From NCBI GenBank assembly GCA_036555035.1, contig DATBMB010000052.1, positions 1 to 7,028 on the forward strand: 7,028 bases of DNA, given 5' to 3'. Both the position numbers and the translations under genes were made by a program. Source of the stretch: SG8-41 sp036555035 (GTDB taxonomy: Bacteria > Pseudomonadota > Gammaproteobacteria > Burkholderiales > SG8-41). Every line of letters begins with the position of its first letter. Position 1 is the first letter of the stretch. This document shows positions 1 through 5,779 of this stretch, one piece after another. The notes beneath the pieces are model-generated. The model made no database searches. It was not told the DNA's origin and saw only the letters and a program-made list of their open reading frames with translations.

Positions 1-1335
1 ATCCAGTCCTACCTGGTCGAGTTCTACAACCTCGCAAAGTCGGTCAAGGGCGCCGAGAAGGACAAGGGCGCGGCCAGCGCCATCGCCAACTTCGAGCAGC
101 TGGTGCAGCTCGGGCGCAGCGGCAAGCTCGACGCCAACGACCAGCACATCGTCCACATCTGCGACTGGCTCTTCAACTACGCCTTCCAGGAGCGCGCGAG
201 CGACATCCACCTCGAGCCGCGGCGCGAGGTGAGCAACGTGCGCTTCCGCATCGACGGCGCGCTGCACCAGGTCTACCAGATTCCCACGCCGGTGATCGCG
301 GCGATGACGAGCCGCATCAAGATCCTCGGGCGCATGGACGTGGTGGAGAAGCGCCGCCCGCAGGACGGGCGGCTGAAGACCGTGACCCCGGACGGCGAGG
401 AAGTGGAGCTCCGGCTCTCGACCATGCCGACCGCGTTCGGGGAGAAGCTCGTGATGCGGATCTTCAACCCCGAGAACCTGGTGAAGGACTTCAAGGAGCT
501 GGGCTTCACGGAGGACGACGAGCGCAAGTGGAGCCAGATGATCTCCCAGCCGCACGGCATCATCCTCGTCACCGGCCCCACCGGCTCCGGCAAGACGACG
601 ACGCTCTACTCGACGCTGAAGCACCTCGCCGAGCCCGATGTCAACGTGTGCACCGTGGAGGACCCGATCGAGATGGTGGAGCCCGGGTTCAACCAGATGC
701 AGGTGCAGCAGTCGATCGGTGTCGACTTCGCGAGCGGCATCCGCACCCTCATGCGCCAGGACCCCGACATCATCATGGTCGGAGAAATCCGCGATCTCGC
801 GACCGCGGAGATGGCGATCCAGGCCGCGTTGACGGGCCACCTCGTGCTCTCAACGCTGCACACCAACGATGCGCCCTCCGCGATCACGCGGCTGCTCGAT
901 CTCGAGGTGCCTTCCTACCTGCTGCAGTCGACGCTCCTGGGCGTCATGGCGCAGCGGCTCCTGCGCACGCTGTGCCCCCACTGCAAGGAACTGCACGACC
1001 TCGACGATTCCTCCTGGGAGCACCTGGTCTCCCCCTGGAAGGCCGCCAAGCCCAAGGGCACCACCTACGTCGCAAAGGGCTGCCTCGACTGCCGCATGAC
1101 GGGCTATCTCGGGCGCGTCGGCATCTACGAGACGATGGTCATGACCTCGGAGCTGAAGCGCGCGATCACGCCCGAGACCGATCTTGCCGGGCTGCGTGAC
1201 AAGGCGTACAAGGAGGGCATGCGGCCCCTGCGGATCGCCGGCGCGGCGAAAGTGGCGGTCGGCCTTACTTCGGTGGACGAAGTGCTGCAGACCGCCCCGC
1301 CGCCCTCGGGCGACCGGCGCCAGCTGCCCAGATAG
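1..1335 (+). CDS. GspE/PilB-family secretion or type IV pilus assembly ATPase (5' partial)
   Basis: This is the C-terminal 444 residues of a hexameric cytoplasmic ATPase that powers type II secretion or pilus extension. The frame is open from base 1, so the GTG at 103 is internal and the true start lies upstream. Visible residues: the N2-type domain has ASDIHLEP and RFRIDG (about 81-86). Walker A GPTGSGKTTT is at 192-201 (K198). The Walker B region DPDIIMVGEIRD runs from about 254. The His box has H280 and H287 (GHLVLSTLHTND). A zinc-binding tetracysteine C325-x2-C328 / C361-x2-C364 is typical of GspE and PilB and is absent from the retraction ATPase PilT. All catalytic motifs are intact. No platform protein (GspF/PilC), prepilin peptidase or pilin gene follows; the next gene is a DNA repair protein 47 bases on. 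The family call is firm. Whether it serves secretion, type IV pili or another machine cannot be told from this fragment. Confidence 0.95.
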   Translation: MQSYLVEFYNLAKSVKGAEKDKGAASAIANFEQLVQLGRSGKLDANDQHIVHICDWLFNYAFQERASDIHLEPRREVSNVRFRIDGALHQVYQIPTPVIAAMTSRIKILGRMDVVEKRRPQDGRLKTVTPDGEEVELRLSTMPTAFGEKLVMRIFNPENLVKDFKELGFTEDDERKWSQMISQPHGIILVTGPTGSGKTTTLYSTLKHLAEPDVNVCTVEDPIEMVEPGFNQMQVQQSIGVDFASGIRTLMRQDPDIIMVGEIRDLATAEMAIQAALTGHLVLSTLHTNDAPSAITRLLDLEVPSYLLQSTLLGVMAQRLLRTLCPHCKELHDLDDSSWEHLVSPWKAAKPKGTTYVAKGCLDCRMTGYLGRVGIYETMVMTSELKRAITPETDLAGLRDKAYKEGMRPLRIAGAAKVAVGLTSVDEVLQTAPPPSGDRRQLPR

Positions 1336-1382
1336 CAAGAAACGGGTGGCGCAGCCGCCCGGCCCGCCGTATTCTCGCGGGC

Positions 1383-2261
1383 ATGAAGCCGAACGACACT
1401 CCGCTTGAAGTCATGCCGGCCCGCGCGCCCGGCGCCCGGGATTACGAGCGAATCGCCCGCGCCATCGGCTACCTCCAGCGTCATGCGAATGAGCAGCCCG
1501 GCCTCGCGGCCGCGGCGCGCCACGTCAACCTGAGCGAGCACCACTTCCAGCGCCTGTTCACGCGCTGGGCGGGTGTCAGCCCCAAGCGCTTTCTCCAGTA
1601 CCTCACCCTCGAGCACGCCAAGTCCCGGCTCGCCGGCGAGCGTGGCGTGCTCGATGTCGCGGGCGCCGTCGGCCTGTCCGGACCGGGACGGCTGCACGAC
1701 CTCTTCGTGACACTGGAAGCGATGACGCCGGGCGAGTACCGGACGGGCGGCGCGGGACTGGCGATCCGCTACGGGCTTCACGATTCGCCCTTCGGCGTGG
1801 CGTTGATCGCGGTCACCGCGCGCGGCATCTGCGCTTTGCGCTTCGTGGACGGCCCCGGCCATGGCGTCGATCAGCTGCGCCGGGACTGGCCGGACGCCGA
1901 CCTGCGCCATGACCCGGCCGCGATCGCACCGGTTTCCGAGCGCCTGTTCCGGCCGCTTGCGTCACCTCGGGGCCGCCCGCTCGCGCTCCTCGTCCAGGGG
2001 AGCAATTTTCAGGTGAAGGTGTGGCGGGCGCTGCTCGAGCTGCCCTTCGCGACGGTGACGACCTACGGCGAGATCGCCGCGCGGATCGGCGCCCCGGGCG
2101 CGGCGCGCGCGGTCGGCACGGCCGTCGGGGGAAATCCCGTCGCATGGCTCATCCCCTGCCACCGCGTGATCCGCGAGTCGGGCGCGCTGGGCGGCTACCG
2201 CTGGGGCGCGGAGCGCAAGGCGGCCATGCTCGGCTGGGAAGCCGCGCGCAGCTCCGTGTGA
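1383..2261 (+). CDS. AraC-type HTH / methylated-DNA-[protein]-cysteine S-methyltransferase fusion (Ada lacking the N-terminal domain)
   Basis: This 292-residue protein repairs O6-alkylguanine by moving the alkyl group irreversibly onto its own cysteine, and probably binds DNA as a regulator. Residues about 20-122 form an AraC-type domain with two helix-turn-helix units (about 41-62 and 88-110, ending in TPGEYR). Residues about 127-290 are the methyltransferase. They contain GSNFQVKVWRALL, the DNA-binding RAVG segment (242-245), and the active site PCHRV with acceptor Cys259, followed by GYRWG. E. coli Ada is 354 residues and begins with a zinc/phosphotriester domain carrying a cysteine cluster. 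That domain is absent here: the only two cysteines are Cys150 and Cys259. The methylphosphotriester switch that turns Ada into an activator therefore cannot work in the usual way. The start at 1383 leaves a plausible N-terminus; Met11 (1413) is an alternative. No strong Shine-Dalgarno site is seen. The enzymatic call is firm; the regulatory role is inferred. Confidence 0.93.
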   Translation: MKPNDTPLEVMPARAPGARDYERIARAIGYLQRHANEQPGLAAAARHVNLSEHHFQRLFTRWAGVSPKRFLQYLTLEHAKSRLAGERGVLDVAGAVGLSGPGRLHDLFVTLEAMTPGEYRTGGAGLAIRYGLHDSPFGVALIAVTARGICALRFVDGPGHGVDQLRRDWPDADLRHDPAAIAPVSERLFRPLASPRGRPLALLVQGSNFQVKVWRALLELPFATVTTYGEIAARIGAPGAARAVGTAVGGNPVAWLIPCHRVIRESGALGGYRWGAERKAAMLGWEAARSSV

Positions 2262-2327
2262 CGAGTGATGCGTGAACGGCGATGAGTGATAATGGCGCCA
2301 CTCACTGCCGCCGATCGCCCATCGTCA

Positions 2328-2756
2328 ATGAAGGACACGCTCAAGCCGGGACTGACCCACCAGTTCAAGTTCAGGATTCCGCCCACCAAGACGGTCCCGC
2401 AGCTCTACCCCGAATCCGAGATGTTCCGGGAGATGCCGGAGGTCTTCGCCACCGGCTTCATGGTGGGGCTCATGGAGTGGGCCTGCATCGAGGCGCTGCG
2501 CCCGCACCTCGACTGGCCGCGCGAGCAGTCGCTCGGCACGCACGTCAACTTCTCCCACCTCGCGGCGACTCCGCCGGGACTGACGGTGACGGTGGACGTG
2601 CGGCTCGACCGGATGGAGGGCCGCAAGCTCACGTTTTCCATCCGCGCCCACGACGGAGTGGATCAGATCACCGAGGGCACGCACGAGCGCGTCGTGATCG
2701 ACGGCGCCCGCTTCGCCGCCCGCCTCGCCGAGAAGGCGCGGACAACGCCGCGCTAG
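2328..2756 (+). CDS. FlK-like acyl-CoA thioesterase (hot-dog fold)
   Basis: This 142-residue protein is predicted to hydrolyse a small acyl-CoA in the cytoplasm. From memory, it aligns along its whole length with FlK, the fluoroacetyl-CoA thioesterase of Streptomyces cattleya (139 residues). The shared blocks are KTV..LYPES, PEVFATGFMVGLMEWAC, SLGT, AATPPGLTVTV and AHDGVD...GTHER. The FlK catalytic residues are present: Thr42, Glu50 and His77 (FlK His76, after a one-residue insertion). The FlK Arg120 equivalent is Arg121. The FlK gate residue Phe36 is Met36 here. I chose the ATG at 2328 because it gives MKD at the N-terminus and one-to-one numbering with FlK through residue 50. In-frame GTG 2286 and ATG 2292 would add 14 or 12 unconserved residues. 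The next gene follows after 7 bases. The family is firm. The natural substrate is unknown; fluoroacetyl-CoA is only one possibility, since many homologues occur in organisms with no known fluoroacetate metabolism. Confidence 0.85.
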   Translation: MKDTLKPGLTHQFKFRIPPTKTVPQLYPESEMFREMPEVFATGFMVGLMEWACIEALRPHLDWPREQSLGTHVNFSHLAATPPGLTVTVDVRLDRMEGRKLTFSIRAHDGVDQITEGTHERVVIDGARFAARLAEKARTTPR

Positions 2757-2763
2757 CAACGCC

Positions 2764-3228
2764 ATGGCGCAATCGGCATACGTCCCCAGGGCCCAGGAAG
2801 CGCGCAACAAATCCGTCGTCGAGCGCTATTTCCGGGAGGTGCTGGACGAGGGGCGGATCGAGCGCATGCCGGATCTTCTTGCGCGCGATGTAGTGCTGCA
2901 TCGCCCCGGCTTCGACGTGATCGGCCTCGACGCCGCGATGAAGCGCCTGCGCGCCGTGCTCGAGGATTTCTCCGCTTTTTCCACCGAGCTCTCGGGATTA
3001 ATGGCGGAGGGCGATATGGTCGCGGCGCGCGTCTCCCACCGCACGCGCGTGCGTGCCCACGCCTTCCGCAGCCGCGCGGGTGAAGTGAATCTCGCGCGGG
3101 AGCAGCCGCTCGACTGGACTGCGCTGGTGCAGTTCCGCTTCCAGGACGGCAAGATTGCGGAGGAGTGGGTCATGCGCGATGAGCTGGGAATGCTCCTGCA
3201 GATGGGCCGGGTCACGGTCCAGCCGTGA
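2764..3228 (+). CDS. SnoaL-like / ester cyclase family protein (NTF2-like fold)
   Basis: This is a 154-residue soluble protein of the SnoaL-like part of the NTF2-like superfamily. Some members are polyketide cyclases; many are uncharacterised. Recognisable features are the N-terminal helix pattern (NKSVVERYFREVLDEG, residues about 15-30), the following MPDLLARDVVLHRPG, and the C-terminal strand and helix signature DGKIAEEWVMRDELGMLLQMG (about 128-148). Asp139 sits at the position that is usually Asp in the family's W..xDelG motif. There is no signal peptide or membrane segment. It starts 7 bases after the thioesterase stop, so the pair is probably co-transcribed and may be translationally coupled; no clear Shine-Dalgarno site is present. 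No polyketide synthase or other biosynthetic gene is nearby, so a cyclase role is not supported by context. The fold assignment is fairly secure; the reaction, if any, is unknown. Confidence 0.8.
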   Translation: MAQSAYVPRAQEARNKSVVERYFREVLDEGRIERMPDLLARDVVLHRPGFDVIGLDAAMKRLRAVLEDFSAFSTELSGLMAEGDMVAARVSHRTRVRAHAFRSRAGEVNLAREQPLDWTALVQFRFQDGKIAEEWVMRDELGMLLQMGRVTVQP

Positions 3229-3321
3229 TTGCTCCGCGCGCGGCGCCGTCCGCGCCTTGCGGAAAAAGCCCATTCAGGCCATGATTCGCATGGCGCCCGG
3301 AACTGCCCGCGGCGCGCGCAT

Positions 3322-3329
3322 GGGAGGGG
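3322..3329 (+). promoter_or_regulatory. Strong ribosome binding site of the ammonium transporter
   Basis: GGGAGGGG lies 5 bases before the ATG at 3335 and contains GGAGG, a near-ideal Shine-Dalgarno core. It fixes the start at 3335. The reading frame stays open 60 codons further upstream into the SnoaL gene, but that extension is basic, unconserved and would bury the signal peptide. Confidence 0.8.
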
Positions 3330-3334
3330 ATCCA

Positions 3335-4651
3335 ATGATAACAATTCGCAGCCGGTCTTCGCTCGTCTTTTTCCTGTTGCTGGCCCTGGGCCTGCACGCG
3401 CCGCTCGCCGCGGCCGCCGAGCCGCCGAAGCTGGACGCCGCGAATACCGCGTGGATGCTCACCTCCTCGGTGCTGGTCCTCTTCATGACGCTGCCCGGAC
3501 TGGCGCTCTTCTACGCCGGACTCGTCCGTATGAAGAACGTGCTCTCCGTCCTCATGCAATGCTTCGCGATCACCTGCGTCGTGACGCTGGCGTGGGTCGT
3601 GGTCGGCTACAGCATCGCATTCGGCGACGCCGGCTCGCTCAATGCCTGGTACGGCGGCTTCGGCAAGGCCTTCTTCTCCGGAATCGACGCCAAATCCATC
3701 AAGGTCAACGGCGTTCCCGAGACGATTTTCGCGATGTACCAGTTGACCTTCGCGATCATCACGCCCGCGCTCGTCGTGGGCGCCTACGCGGAGCGCGTGA
3801 AATTCTCCGGCATGCTCCTCTTCAGCGTGCTCTGGCTGCTCGTCGTCTATTGCCCGGTCGCGCACTGGGTATGGGGCGACGGCTGGCTCGCCAAGCGCGG
3901 CCTCATGGATTTCGCGGGCGGGACCGTCGTGCATCTGAACGCCGGGGTCGCCGCGCTGGTCTGCGCGCTGATGCTGGGCCGGCGCAGAGGATTCCCGGAC
4001 ACGGCCATGCCGCCTCACAACATGACGATGGCAGTGACGGGCGCGTGCATGCTGTGGGTAGGCTGGTTCGGATTCAACGCCGGCAGCGCGCTCGCTGCCG
4101 ACGGGGCGGCGGGCATGGCGATGATCGTGACCCACATCGGCGCGGCCACGGGAGCATTTGCCTGGATGGTGTGCGAGTGGATGCGCTACGGCAAGCCCTC
4201 CGCGCTCGGCATCGCGACCGGCATGGTTGCCGGGCTCGGCACGATCACGCCGGCGTCCGGCTTCGTCGGGCCGCTGGGCGCGCTCGCGATCGGAGCGGCG
4301 GCCGGCGTGCTGTGCTTCTTCGCCACCAGCTACATGAAGCAGGCGCTGAAGGTGGACGACTCGCTCGACGTGTTTCCCGTGCACGGTATCGGCGGGCTCC
4401 TGGGAACGATACTTACCGGCGTTTTCGTCGCGGCCGCCCTTGGCGGCAACGGCTATCCCGAGAAGGTGACGATGGGCGACCAGGTGCTGGTGCAGCTGAC
4501 CGGCGTCATCGCCGTCGCGGCCTGGTCGGCGGTCGGCACGTGGATCCTGCTCAAGGTGAGCGACGCCGTGGCCGGGATGCGCGTGCAGGCTGACGAGGAG
4601 ACCGAGGGCCTCGATACGGTGCTGCACAACGAAAAGGGTTATAACCTCTAA
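3335..4651 (+). CDS. amt: Amt-family ammonium transporter
   Basis: This 438-residue inner-membrane protein forms trimeric channels for ammonium uptake. It opens with a Sec signal peptide (residues 1 to about 27, hydrophobic core VFFLLLALGL, then PLAAAA), as in E. coli AmtB. About eleven hydrophobic segments follow. The key residues match AmtB at a constant offset of 32: gate Phe139 and Phe247 (AmtB 107, 215), Trp180 (148), Ser251 (219), Asp192 (160), and the pore twin histidines His200 (168) in DFAGGTVVH and His350 (318) in FPVHGIGG. The C-terminal tail has EGLD near its end, as in AmtB. A functional channel is therefore expected. Family members are usually paired with the PII protein gene glnK, which is not adjacent: SnoaL lies upstream and a structured spacer then a hydrolase lie downstream. 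No perfect sigma-54 promoter was found in the 106 bases upstream. The call is very secure. Confidence 0.97.
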   Translation: MITIRSRSSLVFFLLLALGLHAPLAAAAEPPKLDAANTAWMLTSSVLVLFMTLPGLALFYAGLVRMKNVLSVLMQCFAITCVVTLAWVVVGYSIAFGDAGSLNAWYGGFGKAFFSGIDAKSIKVNGVPETIFAMYQLTFAIITPALVVGAYAERVKFSGMLLFSVLWLLVVYCPVAHWVWGDGWLAKRGLMDFAGGTVVHLNAGVAALVCALMLGRRRGFPDTAMPPHNMTMAVTGACMLWVGWFGFNAGSALAADGAAGMAMIVTHIGAATGAFAWMVCEWMRYGKPSALGIATGMVAGLGTITPASGFVGPLGALAIGAAAGVLCFFATSYMKQALKVDDSLDVFPVHGIGGLLGTILTGVFVAAALGGNGYPEKVTMGDQVLVQLTGVIAVAAWSAVGTWILLKVSDAVAGMRVQADEETEGLDTVLHNEKGYNL

Positions 4652-4656
4652 TTACC

Positions 4657-4688
4657 GGTAAATCCGGACGCTCACGCGCCGGTTTACC
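4657..4688 (+). terminator. Hairpin just after amt, possible terminator or 3'-end stabiliser
   Basis: The arms GGTAAATCCGG (4657-4667) and CCGGTTTACC (4679-4688) pair over 10 base pairs with one bulged T (4663) and an 11-base loop. The hairpin starts 5 bases after the amt stop. No T-run follows, so it is not a classical Rho-independent terminator. It may protect the amt mRNA 3' end or act with the next hairpin. Confidence 0.5.
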
Positions 4689-4689
4689 T

Positions 4690-4762
4690 ACGCGCGATCG
4701 AACGGACGAACTCAGGTACGGGAGTCACAGCCCGCCACCTCGCGTCGCCGTTCATCGCGCGT
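4690..4762. repeat. Long inverted repeat / extended hairpin downstream of amt
   Basis: The left arm at 4690-4705 (ACGCGCGATCGAACGG) pairs with the right arm at 4748-4762 (CCGTTCATCGCGCGT) over 15 base pairs, broken only by a bulged C at 4699. The 42-base interior can fold further: 4706-4708 with 4743-4745, AGGT 4714-4717 with ACCT 4737-4740, and CGGG 4719-4722 with CCCG 4731-4734, leaving an 8-base loop. The shape suggests a structured RNA element, an extended terminator or the remnant of a small inverted-repeat element. I recognise no named RNA family. Confidence 0.6.
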
Positions 4763-4773
4763 TCGTTCGCCTG

Positions 4774-4797
4774 CCCCGAGGGAATAGTTCAAGGCTC
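4774..4797 (+). repeat. Composite direct repeat upstream of the MBL hydrolase, copy 1
   Basis: This copy has CCCCGAGG at 4774-4781, then GAA and a short variable stretch, then CAAGGCTC at 4790-4797. The same two 8-base blocks recur in the same order 60 bases downstream (block one) and 57 bases downstream (block two). It may be a regulator binding site for the hydrolase gene; this is inferred from the repetition alone. Confidence 0.4.
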
Positions 4798-4833
4798 CCG
4801 GGCGTTTGTCGCATCCAGAAGGATCCTAAGATC

Positions 4834-4854
4834 CCCCGAGGAACGGCAAGGCTC
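4834..4854 (+). repeat. Composite direct repeat upstream of the MBL hydrolase, copy 2
   Basis: This copy has CCCCGAGG at 4834-4841, AA, a shorter variable stretch, then CAAGGCTC at 4847-4854. It is three bases shorter than copy 1 and ends 25 bases before the hydrolase start, so it could lie in the promoter or in the 5' untranslated leader. A small 5-base-pair hairpin (GGATC 4821-4825 with GATCC 4830-4834) sits immediately before it. Confidence 0.4.
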
Positions 4855-4869
4855 AGCGATCAACCGACT

Positions 4870-4873
4870 GGAG
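4870..4873 (+). promoter_or_regulatory. Ribosome binding site of the MBL hydrolase
   Basis: GGAG lies 6 bases before the ATG at 4880. It supports that start, which also places a complete signal peptide at the N-terminus. Confidence 0.65.
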
Positions 4874-4879
4874 TAGTCC

Positions 4880-5776
4880 ATGTCGCGAATCACCCAAGTG
4901 CTCGCAAGTGCCCTGTTGGCGGCGGCCGCCCTGGGCGGACCGGCCATGGCGCAGGAGCCGGCCAAGCGCCCGCCCTTCGCCACGACCAAGGTTGACGGCA
5001 CCGATAACGTCTACATCTTCCGCTACGGCAACCACCAGTCGATGTTCGTCGTCACCAAGGACGGCGTGATCGCCACCGATCCGATTTCCTACGGGCGTCC
5101 CCAGGCCGCGGTCACCTACCTGGAGGAGATCCGGAAAGTGACGAGCCAGCCGGTCAAGTACGTGGTCTACAGCCATCATCACTTCGACCACATCGCGGGC
5201 GGCAAGCCGTTCAAGGACGCCGGCGCCAGGTTCGTCTCGCACCGGCGGGCCTGGGAGCGCCTGAACAACATTCAGGACCCCCACACGGTTCTCCCCGACG
5301 AGGTGGTTGACGACCGGGCGGCGATCAGCCTCGGCGGCACGACCCTCGAGCTCACCTACCACGGGCTCAATCATTCGGACAGCACGCTGGTGATGCGCCT
5401 GCCGAAGGAGAGAATCATCTTCCTCGTGGACACCATCCCGGTCGGCTCGGTGCCGGGCCGCGGCATGATCGACTTCTACCCGCTCGAGACCGAGGAATTC
5501 ATCAAGAAGGTGCTGGCGATGGACTGGGACCGCATGATCCCGGGCCATCCCGGGCAGCCCGGCGGGCGCCTCGGGACCAAGAAGGACGTGCAGGACCAGC
5601 TCGATTTCCTGCAGTACGCCTCCGAGACGGTGAAGGCGATGGCGCGCGAGGGCAAGTGCTGGGAAGGCGTGGAGAAGGGGCTCGCGCTTCCGAAGTACGA
5701 AAGCTGGCCCGGCTACGCCAACAACCTGCATTTTGTGGCGCGGCGCTACTGCGGGCTCTGGGGTCGCGGGACCTGA
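4880..5776 (+). CDS. Exported metallo-beta-lactamase-fold hydrolase
   Basis: This 298-residue enzyme is predicted to be a two-metal (probably zinc) hydrolase in the periplasm. A Sec signal peptide is clear: MSRITQV, a hydrophobic core, then PAMA before QEP, with likely cleavage after residue 24. The metal motif HxHxDH is HHHFDH at 99-104 (ligands His99, His101, Asp103, His104). Further ligands are His165 in GLNHSDS, Asp184 in FLVDTIP and His223 in IPGHPG. All seven expected ligands are present, so it should be active. Two C-terminal cysteines (260 and 291) could form a disulfide after export. The superfamily covers lactamases, lactonases, glyoxalases and more; nothing here picks a substrate, and I do not claim antibiotic resistance. 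A 228-base structured spacer separates it from amt, so it probably has its own promoter. The downstream gene is convergent. Confidence 0.9.
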   Translation: MSRITQVLASALLAAAALGGPAMAQEPAKRPPFATTKVDGTDNVYIFRYGNHQSMFVVTKDGVIATDPISYGRPQAAVTYLEEIRKVTSQPVKYVVYSHHHFDHIAGGKPFKDAGARFVSHRRAWERLNNIQDPHTVLPDEVVDDRAAISLGGTTLELTYHGLNHSDSTLVMRLPKERIIFLVDTIPVGSVPGRGMIDFYPLETEEFIKKVLAMDWDRMIPGHPGQPGGRLGTKKDVQDQLDFLQYASETVKAMAREGKCWEGVEKGLALPKYESWPGYANNLHFVARRYCGLWGRGT

Positions 5777-5779
5777 GCC

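Noticed and set aside
850..1910. Minus-strand open frames (162 and 261 codons) over the ATPase and Ada-like genes
   Set aside because: They are antisense shadows with no domain similarity and overlap two strongly supported genes.
2263..2290. Short repeated GAGTGAT before the thioesterase
   Set aside because: Seven bases twice, 21 bases apart, with no symmetry or motif; too short to support a function.
2282..2893. Plus-strand open frame of 203 codons overlapping the thioesterase and SnoaL genes
   Set aside because: Out-of-frame shadow with Arg/Pro/His-rich composition; the other two frames show clear protein families.
3257..3285. Possible sigma-70 promoter before amt: TTGCGG, 17-base spacer, CATGAT
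   Set aside because: Spacing is right but only 3 of 6 and 4 of 6 consensus bases match, which is common by chance.
3291..3306. Possible sigma-54 promoter before amt (TGGCGC ... TGCC)
   Set aside because: The GG and GC elements are 13 bases apart rather than 12, and the second element lacks TTGC; the correctly spaced tetramer is ACTG.
1336..3334. A possible alkyl/haloacetyl detoxification operon (Ada-like, FlK-like, SnoaL)
   Set aside because: The idea is appealing, but no haloacid dehalogenase, CoA ligase or shared regulator is present and the spacing before the thioesterase does not prove an operon.
3212..4627. Long minus-strand open frame of 471 codons across amt, and a 454-codon plus-strand frame at 3229-4593
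   Set aside because: Both are shadows of amt in GC-rich DNA: compositions are dominated by Arg, His, Ala and Gly, with no recognisable domain, while the amt frame has all family residues.
4806..4832. Possible sigma-70 promoter before the hydrolase: TTGTCG and TAAGAT
   Set aside because: Four of six matches in each box but only a 15-base spacer. It lies between the two direct-repeat copies, so it is worth testing, but it is too weak to annotate.
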